From Betaproteobacteria bacterium (GTDB lineage: Bacteria > Pseudomonadota > Gammaproteobacteria > Burkholderiales > SG8-41), in assembly GCA_021414185.1 (NCBI GenBank), contig JAIOOZ010000328.1, positions 1 through 42,696 of the forward strand: a stretch of DNA of 42,696 nucleotides, in the 5' to 3' direction. This document shows positions 23,994 through 32,925 of this stretch, one piece after another. Each line of letters opens with the position of its first letter. Positions within the stretch are counted from its first letter, which is position 1. The notes under the pieces were generated by a model that saw nothing but the letters and a program-made list of their open reading frames with translations, was not told the DNA's origin and made no database searches. The translations under genes and the position numbers were made by a program.

Positions 23994-26386
23994 ATGCTGA
24001 TAATGAGCGTTTTTCGCCCCAGACCGATTGTGCTGTTGCTGCTGTGCGCATGGGATTGCGCCATGGCCGCCGACGACAGCGCGCTCGGTTTGAAGCCCGA
24101 CGGCAGCGGACTGCAGTTGAAGCTGCAACCTGCATTCATCCGCATTCCGCCGACCAACCGCGACGCGGTGCCGATATTTTTCGACGCCGACAACATCCAG
24201 GGCCACCACGAACGCGAACTCGAAGCGGAAGGCACCGTGCGCCTGCGCAAGCGCGGCAAAGCGGTCTACGCGGACTGGCTGCGTTTCGACAAGCAGGACA
24301 ATGAACTGCATGCGCGCGGCAGCGTGCGCCTCGAGCAGCGCGGCGACACCATCGACGGCACCGAGCTCAAATACAACCTGGATACCGAGCGCGGCGCCAT
24401 GGACAAGCCCAAGTACAGCGTGCAGGTCAACGCCACCAAGGGCCGCGGCGAAGGCGAGAAGCTGGTGTTCGAAGGCGAGAACAAGTACCGCATGCTCGGC
24501 GGCAATTACACCTCGTGTGAAGTCGGCAATGACGACTGGTTCCTGCGCGCCAAGGATCTCGAAATCGACAAAACGCGCCAGATCGGCACCGCGCACAACG
24601 CCAGCGTCGAATTTCTCGGCGTGCCCATCCTCTACTCGCCGTACCTGAGTTTTTCGCTTGATCGCCAGCGCAAATCGGGCTTCCTGTCGCCGACCTTCGG
24701 CACCACCGGCAATTCGGGCGCCGAATTCTCTATCCCCTATTACTGGAACATCGCGCCCAATCGAGATGCCACGTTCACGCCGCGTGTCATGTCCAAACGC
24801 GGCGCCATGCTGAGCAGCGAGTTTCGCTATCTGGATTCCGCGTATAGCGGCGAGTTCCGCTACGAAGTGCTGCCTACCGACCGCGTCAAGGACGGCGCGA
24901 GCCGGTTTGCGACTTCCGTGCGGCACGCGCAGAATCTGGGCGGCGGCTGGAACGCCAACGTGAATGTGGAGAAAGTTTCCGACAGCACGTACTTTACTGA
25001 TCTGTCGACGCAGATTGCCGCGACATCGCAAGTCGTGCTGCCCCGCCAGGGCGTGCTGTCGAAGACCGGCAACTGGTGGAACGACGGCACCTTCGGTTTT
25101 TCGGCGGCCGTGCAGCGCTGGCAAACCCTGCAGACCGATCCGTTGAATCCCGTGACGCAGCCGTATAACCGCAGCGCGCTGACGCTGAACGCGACCAAGC
25201 AGAACCTGGGGCCCGCGGATTTTGATTTCGCCAGCAGCTTCATCGAGTTCACCCACCCGACGCTGATCAACGGCAAGCGCGCCGTCGCGTATCCAAGTAT
25301 CAGCGCGCCGCTGCAATCGTCATATGCCTACCTGACGCCGAAAATCGGCATGCACGTCACCCGCTACGACTTCGACCAGACCAACGCGACGGTCAGCGAC
25401 CAATCGCGGGCCGTGCCGATCAGCTCCATCGATACCGGCCTCCTGTTCGAGCGCAACATGACACTGTCGGGTCAGAACATGCTGCAAACGCTCGAGCCCA
25501 AGCTTTATTACGTTTACATTCCAACCCACAATCAAAATCAGCTGCCGAATTTCGACAGCGGGCTGCAAACGGTCAATTTCGCCACGCTGTTTTCGGAAAA
25601 CCAGTTCAGCGGCAGCGACCGCATCAACGACGCCAATCAGGTCACGACCGGCGTGACCTCGCGGTTGCTGCAGGAAAACGGCGTCGAGCGGCTGCGCGTC
25701 GGCCTCGCCGAGCGGTTTTATTTCAAGAGCCAGGAAGTCACGCTGCCCGGCATCGCGGCACGCAACGATAACCGTTCCGACCTGCTCGCCACGCTGGGCG
25801 GCACCATTATGCCGCACTGGACGGCCGAGTTGGGCTGGCAGTACACGACCGCCGCGTCGCAGACGCAACGCGCCAATGCGAGCGTGCGCTACGAACCGGA
25901 GCCGGGCAAGGTAGTCAATGTCGCCTACCGCTATACCAATGGCGCGCTGACGACGGCATCCGGCACGACCACGTTCATCGCTATACCAATGGCGCGCTGA
26001 CGACGGCATCCGGCACGACCACGTTCATCAATGCCACCAACCCCTCGAACACCCTGCGCCAGGTTGATCTGTCCAGCCAATGGCCGCTGACCCGCCGCTT
26101 GAGTGCGGTTGCGCGCTGGAACTACTCGGTCGCGGACAGCCGGCTGCTGGAAGGCCTGGTCGGCCTTGAATACGACGGCGGATGCTGGGCGTTCCGCGTC
26201 GTCACCCACAGTTTTGCCACAACGGCCACGACGACCGTCAATTCGTTTTTTATGCAACTTGAATTGAACGGCGTGTCCAAAATAGGCTCTAACCCGCTAG
26301 ATCTATTGCGCCGGAACATCGGCGGCTACTATCGGGCGGCGGCACCTTCGGTGCGTCCCGGCGACGACGTTTTTCCGCCACGCTAA
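23994..26386 (+). pseudogene. lptD: LPS-assembly protein LptD, frameshifted by a 50-bp duplication
   Basis: Outer-membrane barrel that, with LptE, inserts lipopolysaccharide into the outer leaflet. A signal peptide (FRPRPIVLLLLCAWDCAMA) precedes the OstA/LptA-like periplasmic domain (about 60-180), then the barrel with FLGVPILYSPYLSFSLD. As written, translation leaves the LptD frame near 25979 and stops at 26000. Removing one 50-bp unit restores a 780-residue protein ending at 26386, with the conserved LEYDGGCWAFRV and SIGSNPLDLLRR-like end (KIGSNPLDLLRRNIGGY). The truncated product would lose the C-terminal cysteine that pairs with the one in YTSCEVGNDDW. The start could be 23994 or 24003. 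LptD is essential in most bacteria that make LPS, so an assembly error is quite possible. Confidence 0.92.
25929..26028. repeat. Perfect 50-bp tandem duplication inside lptD
   Basis: The unit at 25929-25978 is repeated exactly at 25979-26028; identity extends one more base. The unit begins CGCTATACCAATGG and ends CACGTTCAT. Fifty is not a multiple of three, so the second copy shifts the reading frame, and deleting either copy restores it. No other such repeat is seen in the gene. This is what either recent slippage or a repeat-collapse/expansion error in short-read assembly would leave. Confidence 0.97.
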
Positions 26387-26407
26387 CGTGCACGGAGCAA
26401 GTCTGGT

Positions 26408-27718
26408 ATGAAAAATTTCCGTATTTTCGGCATCGCTATCGCGGCATTCATGTTGTCCGGCACGCCGGCCGGCGCGCAACCGGCATCCGGGCGCATCGTC
26501 CTGCTCGACCGCATCGTGGCGGTGGTCAATGAAGACGTGATCACGCGCCGTGATCTCGACGACCGGCTCAAGGTCGTGTCGGCGCAGCTGCGCCAGCAGG
26601 GCACGCCGCTGCCGGGCACCGACGTCCTCGAAAAGCAGGTGCTCGAGCGCATGATATACACGCTCGTGCAAATACAGTTCGCCAGGGAAACCGGTCTCAG
26701 GGTCGACGACGGTCAGCTGGACAAAGCGCTGTTGCGCATTGCGGAAGACAATAAGATCTCGCTCGCGCAGATGCGCGCGACGATCGAGAAGGACGGTGTG
26801 CTCTTCGCCAAGTTCCGCGAGGACATCCGCGACGAGATCGTGCTGGCGCGTCTGCGCGAACGCGAGGTCGACAACAAGATCACTGTGGGCGACAACGAAG
26901 TCGACAACCTGCTTGGCTCGCTGCAGCTGCAGGACGGCAAGAACGAGGAATTCGATTTGTCGCACATTCTGATCCGCGTGCCCGAGCAGGTAAGCCCTGA
27001 GCAATTGCGCGATCGCCGCGCGCGCGCCGAGAAGGCGCTGGCGCAAATCAGGGGCGGCGCCGATTTCAGGCAGGTCGCGGCCAGTTTTTCCGAGGCGCCC
27101 GACGCCGTGCAGGGCGGCGCGATGGGCTGGCGCGAGCTGGCGCGGCTGCCGACGATTTTTGCCGAAGCAGTCAAAGGCATGAAGTCCGGCGAAGTGAGCG
27201 GCGTGCTGCGCAGTCCCAACGGGCTGCATATCGTGCGTCTGAATGAGCGGCGCGGCCAGGAAGCGCAGGTGATCGTGTCGCAGACGCATCCGCGCCACAT
27301 TTTGATCAAGACCAGCGAAGTGGTATCGGAGAACGAAGCGCGCGAGCGCCTGGTCAAGCTGAAGGAAAGGCTCGATAACGGCGTGGATTTTGCGGAACTC
27401 GCGCGCCTGCAATCCGAGGACGGCAGCGCGTCGCGCGGCGGCGACTTGGGCTGGCTGTCGCCCGGCGATACGGTGCCCGAATTCGAAAAAGCGATGGACG
27501 CCCTGAAACCCGGGCAAGTCAGCGGACCGGTGCGCTCGCCGTTCGGCTGGCATCTCATCCAGGTACTCGAGCGCCGCAACCAGGACATGTCCAAGCAGCA
27601 GCAGCGCCTGCAGGCGCGCCAGTCGTTGCGCGCGCAAAAATCCGACGAAGCGTACCAGGAATGGTTGCGCCAGCTGCGCGACAAGGCGTTCGTCGAATAT
27701 CGACTAGAAGAAAAATAG
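26408..27718 (+). CDS. surA: Periplasmic chaperone and peptidyl-prolyl isomerase SurA
   Basis: Escorts unfolded outer-membrane proteins, including LptD, through the periplasm. The 436-residue protein has a signal peptide (IFGIAIAAFMLSGTPAGAQ), the SurA N-domain (LDRIVAVVNEDVITRRDLDDR), then two parvulin domains. The first runs at about 175-280 (FDLSHILIRVP, GGAMGWRELARLP, HIVRLNERRG), the second at about 290-395 (RHILIKTSEVV, ASRGGDLGWLSPGD, WHLIQVLERR). A short C-terminal helix completes the chaperone core. It follows lptD by 21 nt, the conserved lptD-surA-pdxA-rsmA order. Confidence 0.97.
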   Translation: MKNFRIFGIAIAAFMLSGTPAGAQPASGRIVLLDRIVAVVNEDVITRRDLDDRLKVVSAQLRQQGTPLPGTDVLEKQVLERMIYTLVQIQFARETGLRVDDGQLDKALLRIAEDNKISLAQMRATIEKDGVLFAKFREDIRDEIVLARLREREVDNKITVGDNEVDNLLGSLQLQDGKNEEFDLSHILIRVPEQVSPEQLRDRRARAEKALAQIRGGADFRQVAASFSEAPDAVQGGAMGWRELARLPTIFAEAVKGMKSGEVSGVLRSPNGLHIVRLNERRGQEAQVIVSQTHPRHILIKTSEVVSENEARERLVKLKERLDNGVDFAELARLQSEDGSASRGGDLGWLSPGDTVPEFEKAMDALKPGQVSGPVRSPFGWHLIQVLERRNQDMSKQQQRLQARQSLRAQKSDEAYQEWLRQLRDKAFVEYRLEEK

Positions 27719-27767
27719 CCTGCGCACGGCGCTTGCACCGCCGGATTAAAATACGGGCTCAATACGC

Positions 27768-28664
27768 TTGCAGGGTTCGCCGCCGCGCGGCCCGGGCGAA
27801 AAACCGGGAACATCCATCATTCATCCCCCAACTCACGAGACGCCCGTTATTGCCCTCACTGCGGGCGAGCCCGCCGGCATCGGGCCGGACTTGTGCGTGC
27901 TGCTCGCGCAGCAACCACCCGCGGAAAAACTCGTCGTCATTGCGAACGCCGGCATGCTCGAGCAGCGCGCCCGGCAACTGGGACTGGCGTGGCGCACCCT
28001 GCCGTTCGACGGCGCGCGCAAATCGGCGTTCGTGCCGGGTGCAATGGAAGTGATCGACGTGCCGCTTGCGGCCGCGGTGATTGCCGGGCAGCTTGACCGC
28101 GCCAATTCGCGTGGCGTGCTGCAAACGCTCGAGGTCGCAATCGACGGCTGCATGAGCGGCCGCTTTGACGCCATGGTCACAGCACCCGTCCACAAAGGCA
28201 TCATCAATGATGCCGGCATTGCGTTTACCGGGCACACGGAATTTCTGGCGGCGCGCACCCACGCCCCGCATGTGGTCATGATGCTGGTCGGCGGCGGTCT
28301 GCGCGTTGCGCTCGCCACCACGCATTTTGCGGTGAAGGATATCGCGCAGCAGATCACCGCGAGCAGTCTCGAACAAACCCTGCGCGTGCTGCACCGCGAC
28401 CTGATCACGCGTTTTGGCGTCGGTTCGCCGCGCATCGCGGTCGCCGGCCTCAATCCGCATGCCGGCGAATCGGGGCACCTCGGGCGCGAAGAAATCGACG
28501 TCATCATTCCGGTCGTCGAGAGCCTGCGGCAGGAAGGCATGCAGCTGACCGGGCCGCTGCCCGCCGACACCTTGTTCAATCCGGAACGCCTGCGCAACTT
28601 CGATTGCGTGCTGGCGATGCCTCGCCCGCGGCCGCGCCTGACCGCCCGCAGCGCAGCAGCGTGA
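27768..28664 (+). pseudogene. pdxA: 4-hydroxythreonine-4-phosphate dehydrogenase, C-terminus deleted
   Basis: PdxA oxidises 4-phosphohydroxy-threonine in pyridoxal phosphate synthesis. The frame matches from ALTAGEPAGIGPDLCVLL to NFDCVLAM, with metal ligands in TGHTEFLA and LNPHAGESG. Normal PdxA then continues with YHDQGLPVLKY and about 50 more residues. Here it switches to PRPRPRLTARSAAA. In another frame, 28621-28641 reads LARGRA and stop, which looks like the true PdxA terminus. So about 60 codons (a length of 2 modulo 3) are missing, including the third metal-binding histidine (H266 in E. coli), and the product should be inactive. No ATG or GTG lies near the expected N-terminus; TTG 27768 is the only nearby start of the usual kinds. 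Confidence 0.88.
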
Positions 28665-29452
28665 AGCATCAGGCACGCAAAAGATTCGGCCAGAATTTTC
28701 TGGTCGACGCCGGCGCGATTGCAGCGATAGTCGCGGCGATACGTCCCGCGCCCGGCGAATGCCTGGTCGAAATCGGACCCGGGTTGGGCGCATTGACACG
28801 CCCGCTGCTGGCTGCGGCAGGAAAACTGCATGCGATAGAAATCGACCGCGATCTCGCGCAGGGCCTGCAGCAGGAATTCGGCGCGCGTCTCGATCTGCAC
28901 GCCGTGGATGTGCTGCAGTTCGATTTCACGGCGCTCGGCAGCGGGCTGCGCATCATCGGCAACCTGCCTTACAACATTTCGACGCCGCTCTTGTTTCATC
29001 TCGCGGGCTGCAGCGACCGCATCCGTGATATCCATGTCATGCTGCAAAAAGAAGTCGTCGAACGCATGGTCGCCGCCCCCGGCGACAGCGACTACAGCCG
29101 CCTGTCGGTGATGCTGCAATACCGGTTCGAGATGGAAAAATTGCTCGACGTACCGGCCAGCGCTTTCGACCCAGTGCCCAAGGTCGACTCGGCGGTCGTC
29201 CGCCTGATGCCGCTGCGGCCGCGGCCGTGCGTGGCGCGCGATGAAGCGCTGTTTGCCAATCTGGTGGTGGCCGCTTTCTCGCAACGGCGCAAAACGCTGC
29301 GCAACTCGCTCAGAAAATATATGCCGGATGCGGCATTCGACGCGCTCGGTATCGCGCCGACTGCGCGCGCGCAGGAGTTATCGGTTGCGCAATTCGTCGC
29401 CCTCGCGGACTACGTGGGCGCGCAAACAGGGAAAGAAAACGAAATCGCCTGA
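28661..29452 (+). CDS. rsmA: 16S rRNA (adenine 1518/1519-N6)-dimethyltransferase
   Basis: Dimethylates two adjacent adenosines near the 3' end of 16S rRNA during 30S maturation (KsgA). The 263-residue protein begins KHQARKRFGQNFLVD after a GTG start, the conserved family start. It has the SAM-binding motif EIGPGLGALT (38-47), the acidic EIDRDL, and the catalytic NLPYNIS (101-107). The C-terminal ends RKTLRNSLRKY and a helical tail. The frame is open to 28604, but those residues are the end of pdxA in another frame, so GTG 28661 is preferred. Confidence 0.95.
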   Translation: MKHQARKRFGQNFLVDAGAIAAIVAAIRPAPGECLVEIGPGLGALTRPLLAAAGKLHAIEIDRDLAQGLQQEFGARLDLHAVDVLQFDFTALGSGLRIIGNLPYNISTPLLFHLAGCSDRIRDIHVMLQKEVVERMVAAPGDSDYSRLSVMLQYRFEMEKLLDVPASAFDPVPKVDSAVVRLMPLRPRPCVARDEALFANLVVAAFSQRRKTLRNSLRKYMPDAAFDALGIAPTARAQELSVAQFVALADYVGAQTGKENEIA

Positions 29453-29480
29453 GGGCGATCAACAACAACGATGCGCAGAA

Positions 29481-29867
29481 CTAGGTCTTGCGCTGCACGA
29501 ATTCGATTTTGTAACCGTCCGGGTCTTCGACAAACGCGATCACGGTGGTGCCATGTTTCATCGGCCCGGCTTCGCGCGCAACCTTGCCGCCGCGTTTTTT
29601 GACTTCTTCACAGGCCTTGTAGGCGTCGTCAACTTCGACGGCGAGATGGCCAAAGCCGGTGCCGGGCTCGTAACTCCTAGTGTCCCAGTTATGCGTGAGC
29701 TCGACGACCGCTTCATTCGCTTCGTCGCCGTAACCGACGAACACATTGGTGAAGCGGCCGTCGGGATAGTCCTTGCGGCGCAAGAGCCGCATGCCCAGCA
29801 CCTGCGTGTAAAAGGCGATCGCGCGGTCGAGATCGCCGACGCGCAACATGGTATGCAGAAATCTCAC
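29481..29867 (-). CDS. gloA: Lactoylglutathione lyase (glyoxalase I)
   Basis: Metal-dependent enzyme converting the methylglyoxal-glutathione hemithioacetal to S-lactoylglutathione. The 128-residue vicinal-oxygen-chelate protein has the four expected ligands in context: H5 in MRFLHTMLRVGDL, Glu in AVVELTHNW, His in GFGHLAVEVDD and Glu in GYKIEFVQRK. The lack of the long insertions of zinc-type enzymes suggests the nickel/cobalt-activated bacterial type. It overlaps the rubredoxin gene by 4 nt and converges on rsmA. A weak 6-bp hairpin at 29444-29459 lies across the rsmA stop. Confidence 0.95.
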   Translation of the reverse strand: MRFLHTMLRVGDLDRAIAFYTQVLGMRLLRRKDYPDGRFTNVFVGYGDEANEAVVELTHNWDTRSYEPGTGFGHLAVEVDDAYKACEEVKKRGGKVAREAGPMKHGTTVIAFVEDPDGYKIEFVQRKT

Positions 29868-30052
29868 ACCTGCACCATTTCAAAATCTTCCTTGCGCGCG
29901 CCGCATTCGGGACAGGTCCAGTTCATCGGCACATCTTCCCAGCGCGTGCCCGGCACGATGCCCTCGTCCGGCAGGCCGGCGGCCTCGTCGTAGATGAAGC
30001 CACAGATGAGGCACATATAGGTTTTGAAAACATTCACGTCCGTGGTGGTCAT
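29864..30052 (-). CDS. Rubredoxin
   Basis: Small iron-sulfur-free electron carrier of 62 residues with a single iron held by four cysteines: CLIC (14-17) and CPEC (47-50). The YDEAAGLPDEGIVPGTRWEDVP segment between them is the typical rubredoxin fold. An eight-residue N-terminal extension (MTTTDVNV) precedes the usual start, which is common in betaproteobacteria. It is divergent from thiD across 75 bp that include the small palindrome TAAAATGTTATTTTA. Its redox partner is not in the window. Confidence 0.96.
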   Translation of the reverse strand: MTTTDVNVFKTYMCLICGFIYDEAAGLPDEGIVPGTRWEDVPMNWTCPECGARKEDFEMVQV

Positions 30053-30127
30053 AGTCGCTTGCTAATCAGGTTAAAATGTTATTTTAGCGACATGCCCGCC
30101 TTTTGAACAATAAATCCCGCCTGTAGC

Positions 30128-30967
30128 ATGGACCCGTCAACGCCATCCGCATTGCCGCCGATCGTACTCGCGTTCGCGGCGACCGATCCGAGCGGCGGGG
30201 CCGGCCTGCAGGCCGACGTCATGACGCTGGCTAGCATGGGCTGTCATCCGCTGTCGGTGGTCACCGCCATCACGATCCAGGACACCATGGGCGTCGAAGA
30301 GGTGATGGCGCTCGAGGCCGAGTGGGTGGCCGACCAGGCGCGCTGCGTGCTCGAAGACATGCCGGTCGCTGCATTCAAGATCGGCCTCCTCGGCAGTTCC
30401 GAAAATATATCCGCCATCGCGGAAGTGGTTTCCGATTATCCCGAAATTCCGCTGGTCCTCGACCCGGTGCTCGCATCCGGCCGTGGCGATGAACTCGTCA
30501 CCGAAGAGATGATTTCGGCGCTGCGCGAATTGCTGATACCGCAGACCACCATCCTCACGCCGAACAGCATAGAGGCGCGCCGTCTCACCCAGGAAGACGG
30601 CGAGGATGAACTCGATCTCGCCGAATGCGCGCGCCGCCTGCTCGCCATGGGCTGCGAATATGTGCTGATCACCGGCACGCACGAAAATACACCGCTGGTG
30701 GTGAATACGCTCTACGGCCAGGATGGCGTGGTGCGCACCGACAGCTGGGAGCGGTTGCCCGGCAGCTACCACGGGTCGGGTTGCACGCTGGCTTCGGCGA
30801 TTGCTGCGACCATCGCCAACGGCCTCAGCATCAGCGATGCGGTAAAGGACGCCCAGGAATACACGTGGCAGACCCTGAAGGCCGCGTTCCGGCCCGGCAT
30901 GGGGCAGCACATTCCCGACCGCCTGTTCTGGGCGCGCGAGGATGAGCCCGCTGATGGCACCGATTAA
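30128..30967 (+). CDS. thiD: Hydroxymethylpyrimidine/phosphomethylpyrimidine kinase
   Basis: Phosphorylates HMP twice to give HMP-pyrophosphate for thiamine synthesis. The 279-residue ribokinase-fold protein has the substrate motif DPSGGAGLQADVMT (20-33), the MG-type VTAITIQDT, the DPVLASGRGDEL segment (112-123) and the anion hole with catalytic cysteine in GSYHGSGCTLASA (C219). The length is normal. It is followed by thiE and hemL with overlapping ends, so thiamine and haem genes share one transcript. No TPP riboswitch is seen in the 75-bp leader. Confidence 0.95.
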   Translation: MDPSTPSALPPIVLAFAATDPSGGAGLQADVMTLASMGCHPLSVVTAITIQDTMGVEEVMALEAEWVADQARCVLEDMPVAAFKIGLLGSSENISAIAEVVSDYPEIPLVLDPVLASGRGDELVTEEMISALRELLIPQTTILTPNSIEARRLTQEDGEDELDLAECARRLLAMGCEYVLITGTHENTPLVVNTLYGQDGVVRTDSWERLPGSYHGSGCTLASAIAATIANGLSISDAVKDAQEYTWQTLKAAFRPGMGQHIPDRLFWAREDEPADGTD

Positions 30968-31580
30968 AGGGCTTTACGCGGTAACGCCCGATCTCGCCGA
31001 CACCGCGTTGCTCGTCGCCAAAGTGGAAGTGGTGCTGGCCGCCGGCGCGCGTTTGCTGCAGTACCGCAACAAGGGCGTCGATAACAGCACGCGCCGCGAG
31101 CAGGCTCAAGCGCTGCGCGACCTGTGCCGGCGCGATGGCGCCACACTCATCATCAACGACGATGTCGCGCTGGCGTGGGCGCTCGACGCCGATGGCGTGC
31201 ATGTAGGCGGCGATGATGCCGCAGTACCGGCTGCGCGCGCACAGCTGGGCCGCGACAAAATCATCGGCGCATCGTGCTATGACGATCTGCAGCGCGCGCG
31301 CGTAGCCGCCGACCAGGGTGCTGACTATGTCGCATTCGGCAGTTTTTTCGCGTCGTCCGTCAAACCCGGCGCAGTGCGGGCGCCGCTCTCCTTGCTGCCG
31401 GCGGCGCGGGCGTTTGGCCTGCCGGTGGTTGCTATCGGCGGCATCACGCTGGACAACGCAGGCCAGCTCATAGCTGCCGGCGCCGATGCAATTGCAGTAA
31501 TATCCGCGGTGTTTGCGGCGCCCGATACGGCGCTCGCGACACGCAACTTCTGTCAGTTATTTCAAGCGGCAAAGACATGA
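30954..31580 (+). CDS. thiE: Thiamine-phosphate synthase
   Basis: Couples HMP-pyrophosphate to thiazole phosphate to make thiamine monophosphate. The protein (208 residues from the ATG at 30954) is a TIM barrel with GLYAVTPD, LLQYRNKG, LIINDDVALAWALDADGVHVGGDD, DYVAFGSFFASSVKP and VAIGGITLDNA, all family hallmarks. An ATG at 30942 adds four residues, but the GAGG run directly abuts it, while it is 12 nt from 30954. The gene overlaps thiD by 14 nt and hemL by 4 nt (ATGA). Confidence 0.94.
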   Translation: MAPIKGLYAVTPDLADTALLVAKVEVVLAAGARLLQYRNKGVDNSTRREQAQALRDLCRRDGATLIINDDVALAWALDADGVHVGGDDAAVPAARAQLGRDKIIGASCYDDLQRARVAADQGADYVAFGSFFASSVKPGAVRAPLSLLPAARAFGLPVVAIGGITLDNAGQLIAAGADAIAVISAVFAAPDTALATRNFCQLFQAAKT

Positions 31581-32860
31581 CGTCTCGCAACGAAGAATTA
31601 TTTGCGGCAGCCCAGAAGGTCATTCCGGGCGGGGTCAATTCGCCGGTCCGCGCGTTTCGCTCGGTCGGCGGCACACCGCGGTTTTTCACGCGCGGCAGCG
31701 GCGCCCGCATGTGGGACGCCGACGGCAAAGAGTACATCGACTATGTCGGTTCATGGGGCCCGCTGATACTCGGCCACGCGCATCCGGCAGTCATCGCGGC
31801 CGTGCAACAGGCAGTCGCTCGAGGTTTGAGTTTCGGCGCGCCGACCGCGGCCGAAGTCGAACTGGCTGAATTGCTGTGCCAGCGCGTACCGGGACTGGAA
31901 CAGGTGCGCCTCGTCAGCTCGGGAACCGAGGCGACGATGAGCGCGATACGGCTCGCGCGCGGATTCACCGGCCGCTCCAGCATCGTCAAGTTCGAAGGCT
32001 GTTATCACGGCCACGCCGACGCCCTGCTGGTCAAAGCCGGCTCCGGCGCGCTGACGTTCGGCAATCCGAGTTCGGCCGGAGTCCCGGCGGAAACCGCCGC
32101 GCACACGCTGGTACTCGAATACAACAACGTCGCGATGCTGGAAGCCGCCTTCGCACGCGAGGGCGACAAACTCGCCTGCGTCATCGTCGAGCCGGTGGCC
32201 GGCAACATGAATCTGGTGATGCCTGACCGCGCTTTTCTCGACGCCCTGCGCGCCCTGTGCACACGCCACGGCACGCTGCTGATATTCGACGAAGTGATGA
32301 CCGGTTTTCGCGTCGGCCCACAGGGCGCGCAAGGCCTGTTCGGCATCACTGCGGATCTGGTTACGTTGGGCAAAATCGTAGGCGGCGGCATGCCACTCGG
32401 CGCTTTCGGCGGCCGGCGCGACGTGATGGCAAGCATAGCGCCGCTCGGCCCCGTGTATCAGGCAGGCACGCTGTCAGGGAATCCGGTGGCGGTCGCTGCC
32501 GGACTGGCAACTCTCAAAGCCATCGATACGCCGGAGTTTTTCGCGCGGCTTGCAACGGCCACACGCACCTTGACGGACGGCTTGACCGCTGCGGCCCGCG
32601 CCAGCGGCGTCGCATTTTCGGCGCAGGCGATCGGCGGCATGTTCGGCCTTTACTTCCACGCCACACCGCCGTCATGTTTTGCAGATGTCATGACTTGCGA
32701 CGTACCGGCATTCAATCGCTTTTTTCATGCCATGCTCGAGCAAGGCATTTATCTGGCGCCATCAGCTTTTGAAGCTGGCTTTGTTTCGTCCGCGCACAGT
32801 GCCGCCGATATCGAGCAAACGCTGGCGGCGGCGCGGCACTATTTTTCCGGCGCCGCCTGA
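31577..32860 (+). CDS. hemL: Glutamate-1-semialdehyde 2,1-aminomutase
   Basis: PLP enzyme that makes 5-aminolevulinate, the substrate of HemB, showing that this organism uses the C5 tetrapyrrole route. The 427-residue class III aminotransferase has IPGGVNSPVRAF, SSGTEATMSAIRLARG, YHGHAD, FDEVMTGFR (237-245) and the PLP lysine K266 in TLGKIVGGGMPLGAFGG. The length is normal. The start overlaps thiE as ATGA, so it is translated from the thiD-thiE message. A strong terminator follows 20 nt after the stop. Confidence 0.97.
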   Translation: MTSRNEELFAAAQKVIPGGVNSPVRAFRSVGGTPRFFTRGSGARMWDADGKEYIDYVGSWGPLILGHAHPAVIAAVQQAVARGLSFGAPTAAEVELAELLCQRVPGLEQVRLVSSGTEATMSAIRLARGFTGRSSIVKFEGCYHGHADALLVKAGSGALTFGNPSSAGVPAETAAHTLVLEYNNVAMLEAAFAREGDKLACVIVEPVAGNMNLVMPDRAFLDALRALCTRHGTLLIFDEVMTGFRVGPQGAQGLFGITADLVTLGKIVGGGMPLGAFGGRRDVMASIAPLGPVYQAGTLSGNPVAVAAGLATLKAIDTPEFFARLATATRTLTDGLTAAARASGVAFSAQAIGGMFGLYFHATPPSCFADVMTCDVPAFNRFFHAMLEQGIYLAPSAFEAGFVSSAHSAADIEQTLAAARHYFSGAA

Positions 32861-32879
32861 GTTGCAGCGCGCACCCGAT

Positions 32880-32907
32880 AAAAAAGGCGGCCTTGGCCGC
32901 CTTTTTT
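32880..32907. terminator. Bidirectional Rho-independent terminator between hemL and cytochrome c4
   Basis: An A-run, then GGCGGC, a short loop, GCCGCC and a T-run: AAAAAAGGCGGCC followed by TTGGCCGCCTTTTTT. The A/T flanks make it work in both directions. It lies between two converging genes, hemL (stop 32860) and the cytochrome gene (stop 32926). Confidence 0.93.
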
Positions 32908-32925
32908 AGTTGATTTGCTCGCGCG

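Noticed and set aside
26303..27637. A 444-residue open frame on the minus strand
   Set aside because: It is antisense to surA, which is complete with signal peptide and two parvulin domains.
30053..30127. Possible TPP riboswitch in front of thiD
   Set aside because: The gap is only 75 bp and lacks the conserved CUGAGA and ACCUGA-type elements; it shows only AT-rich sequence and a 15-nt palindrome.
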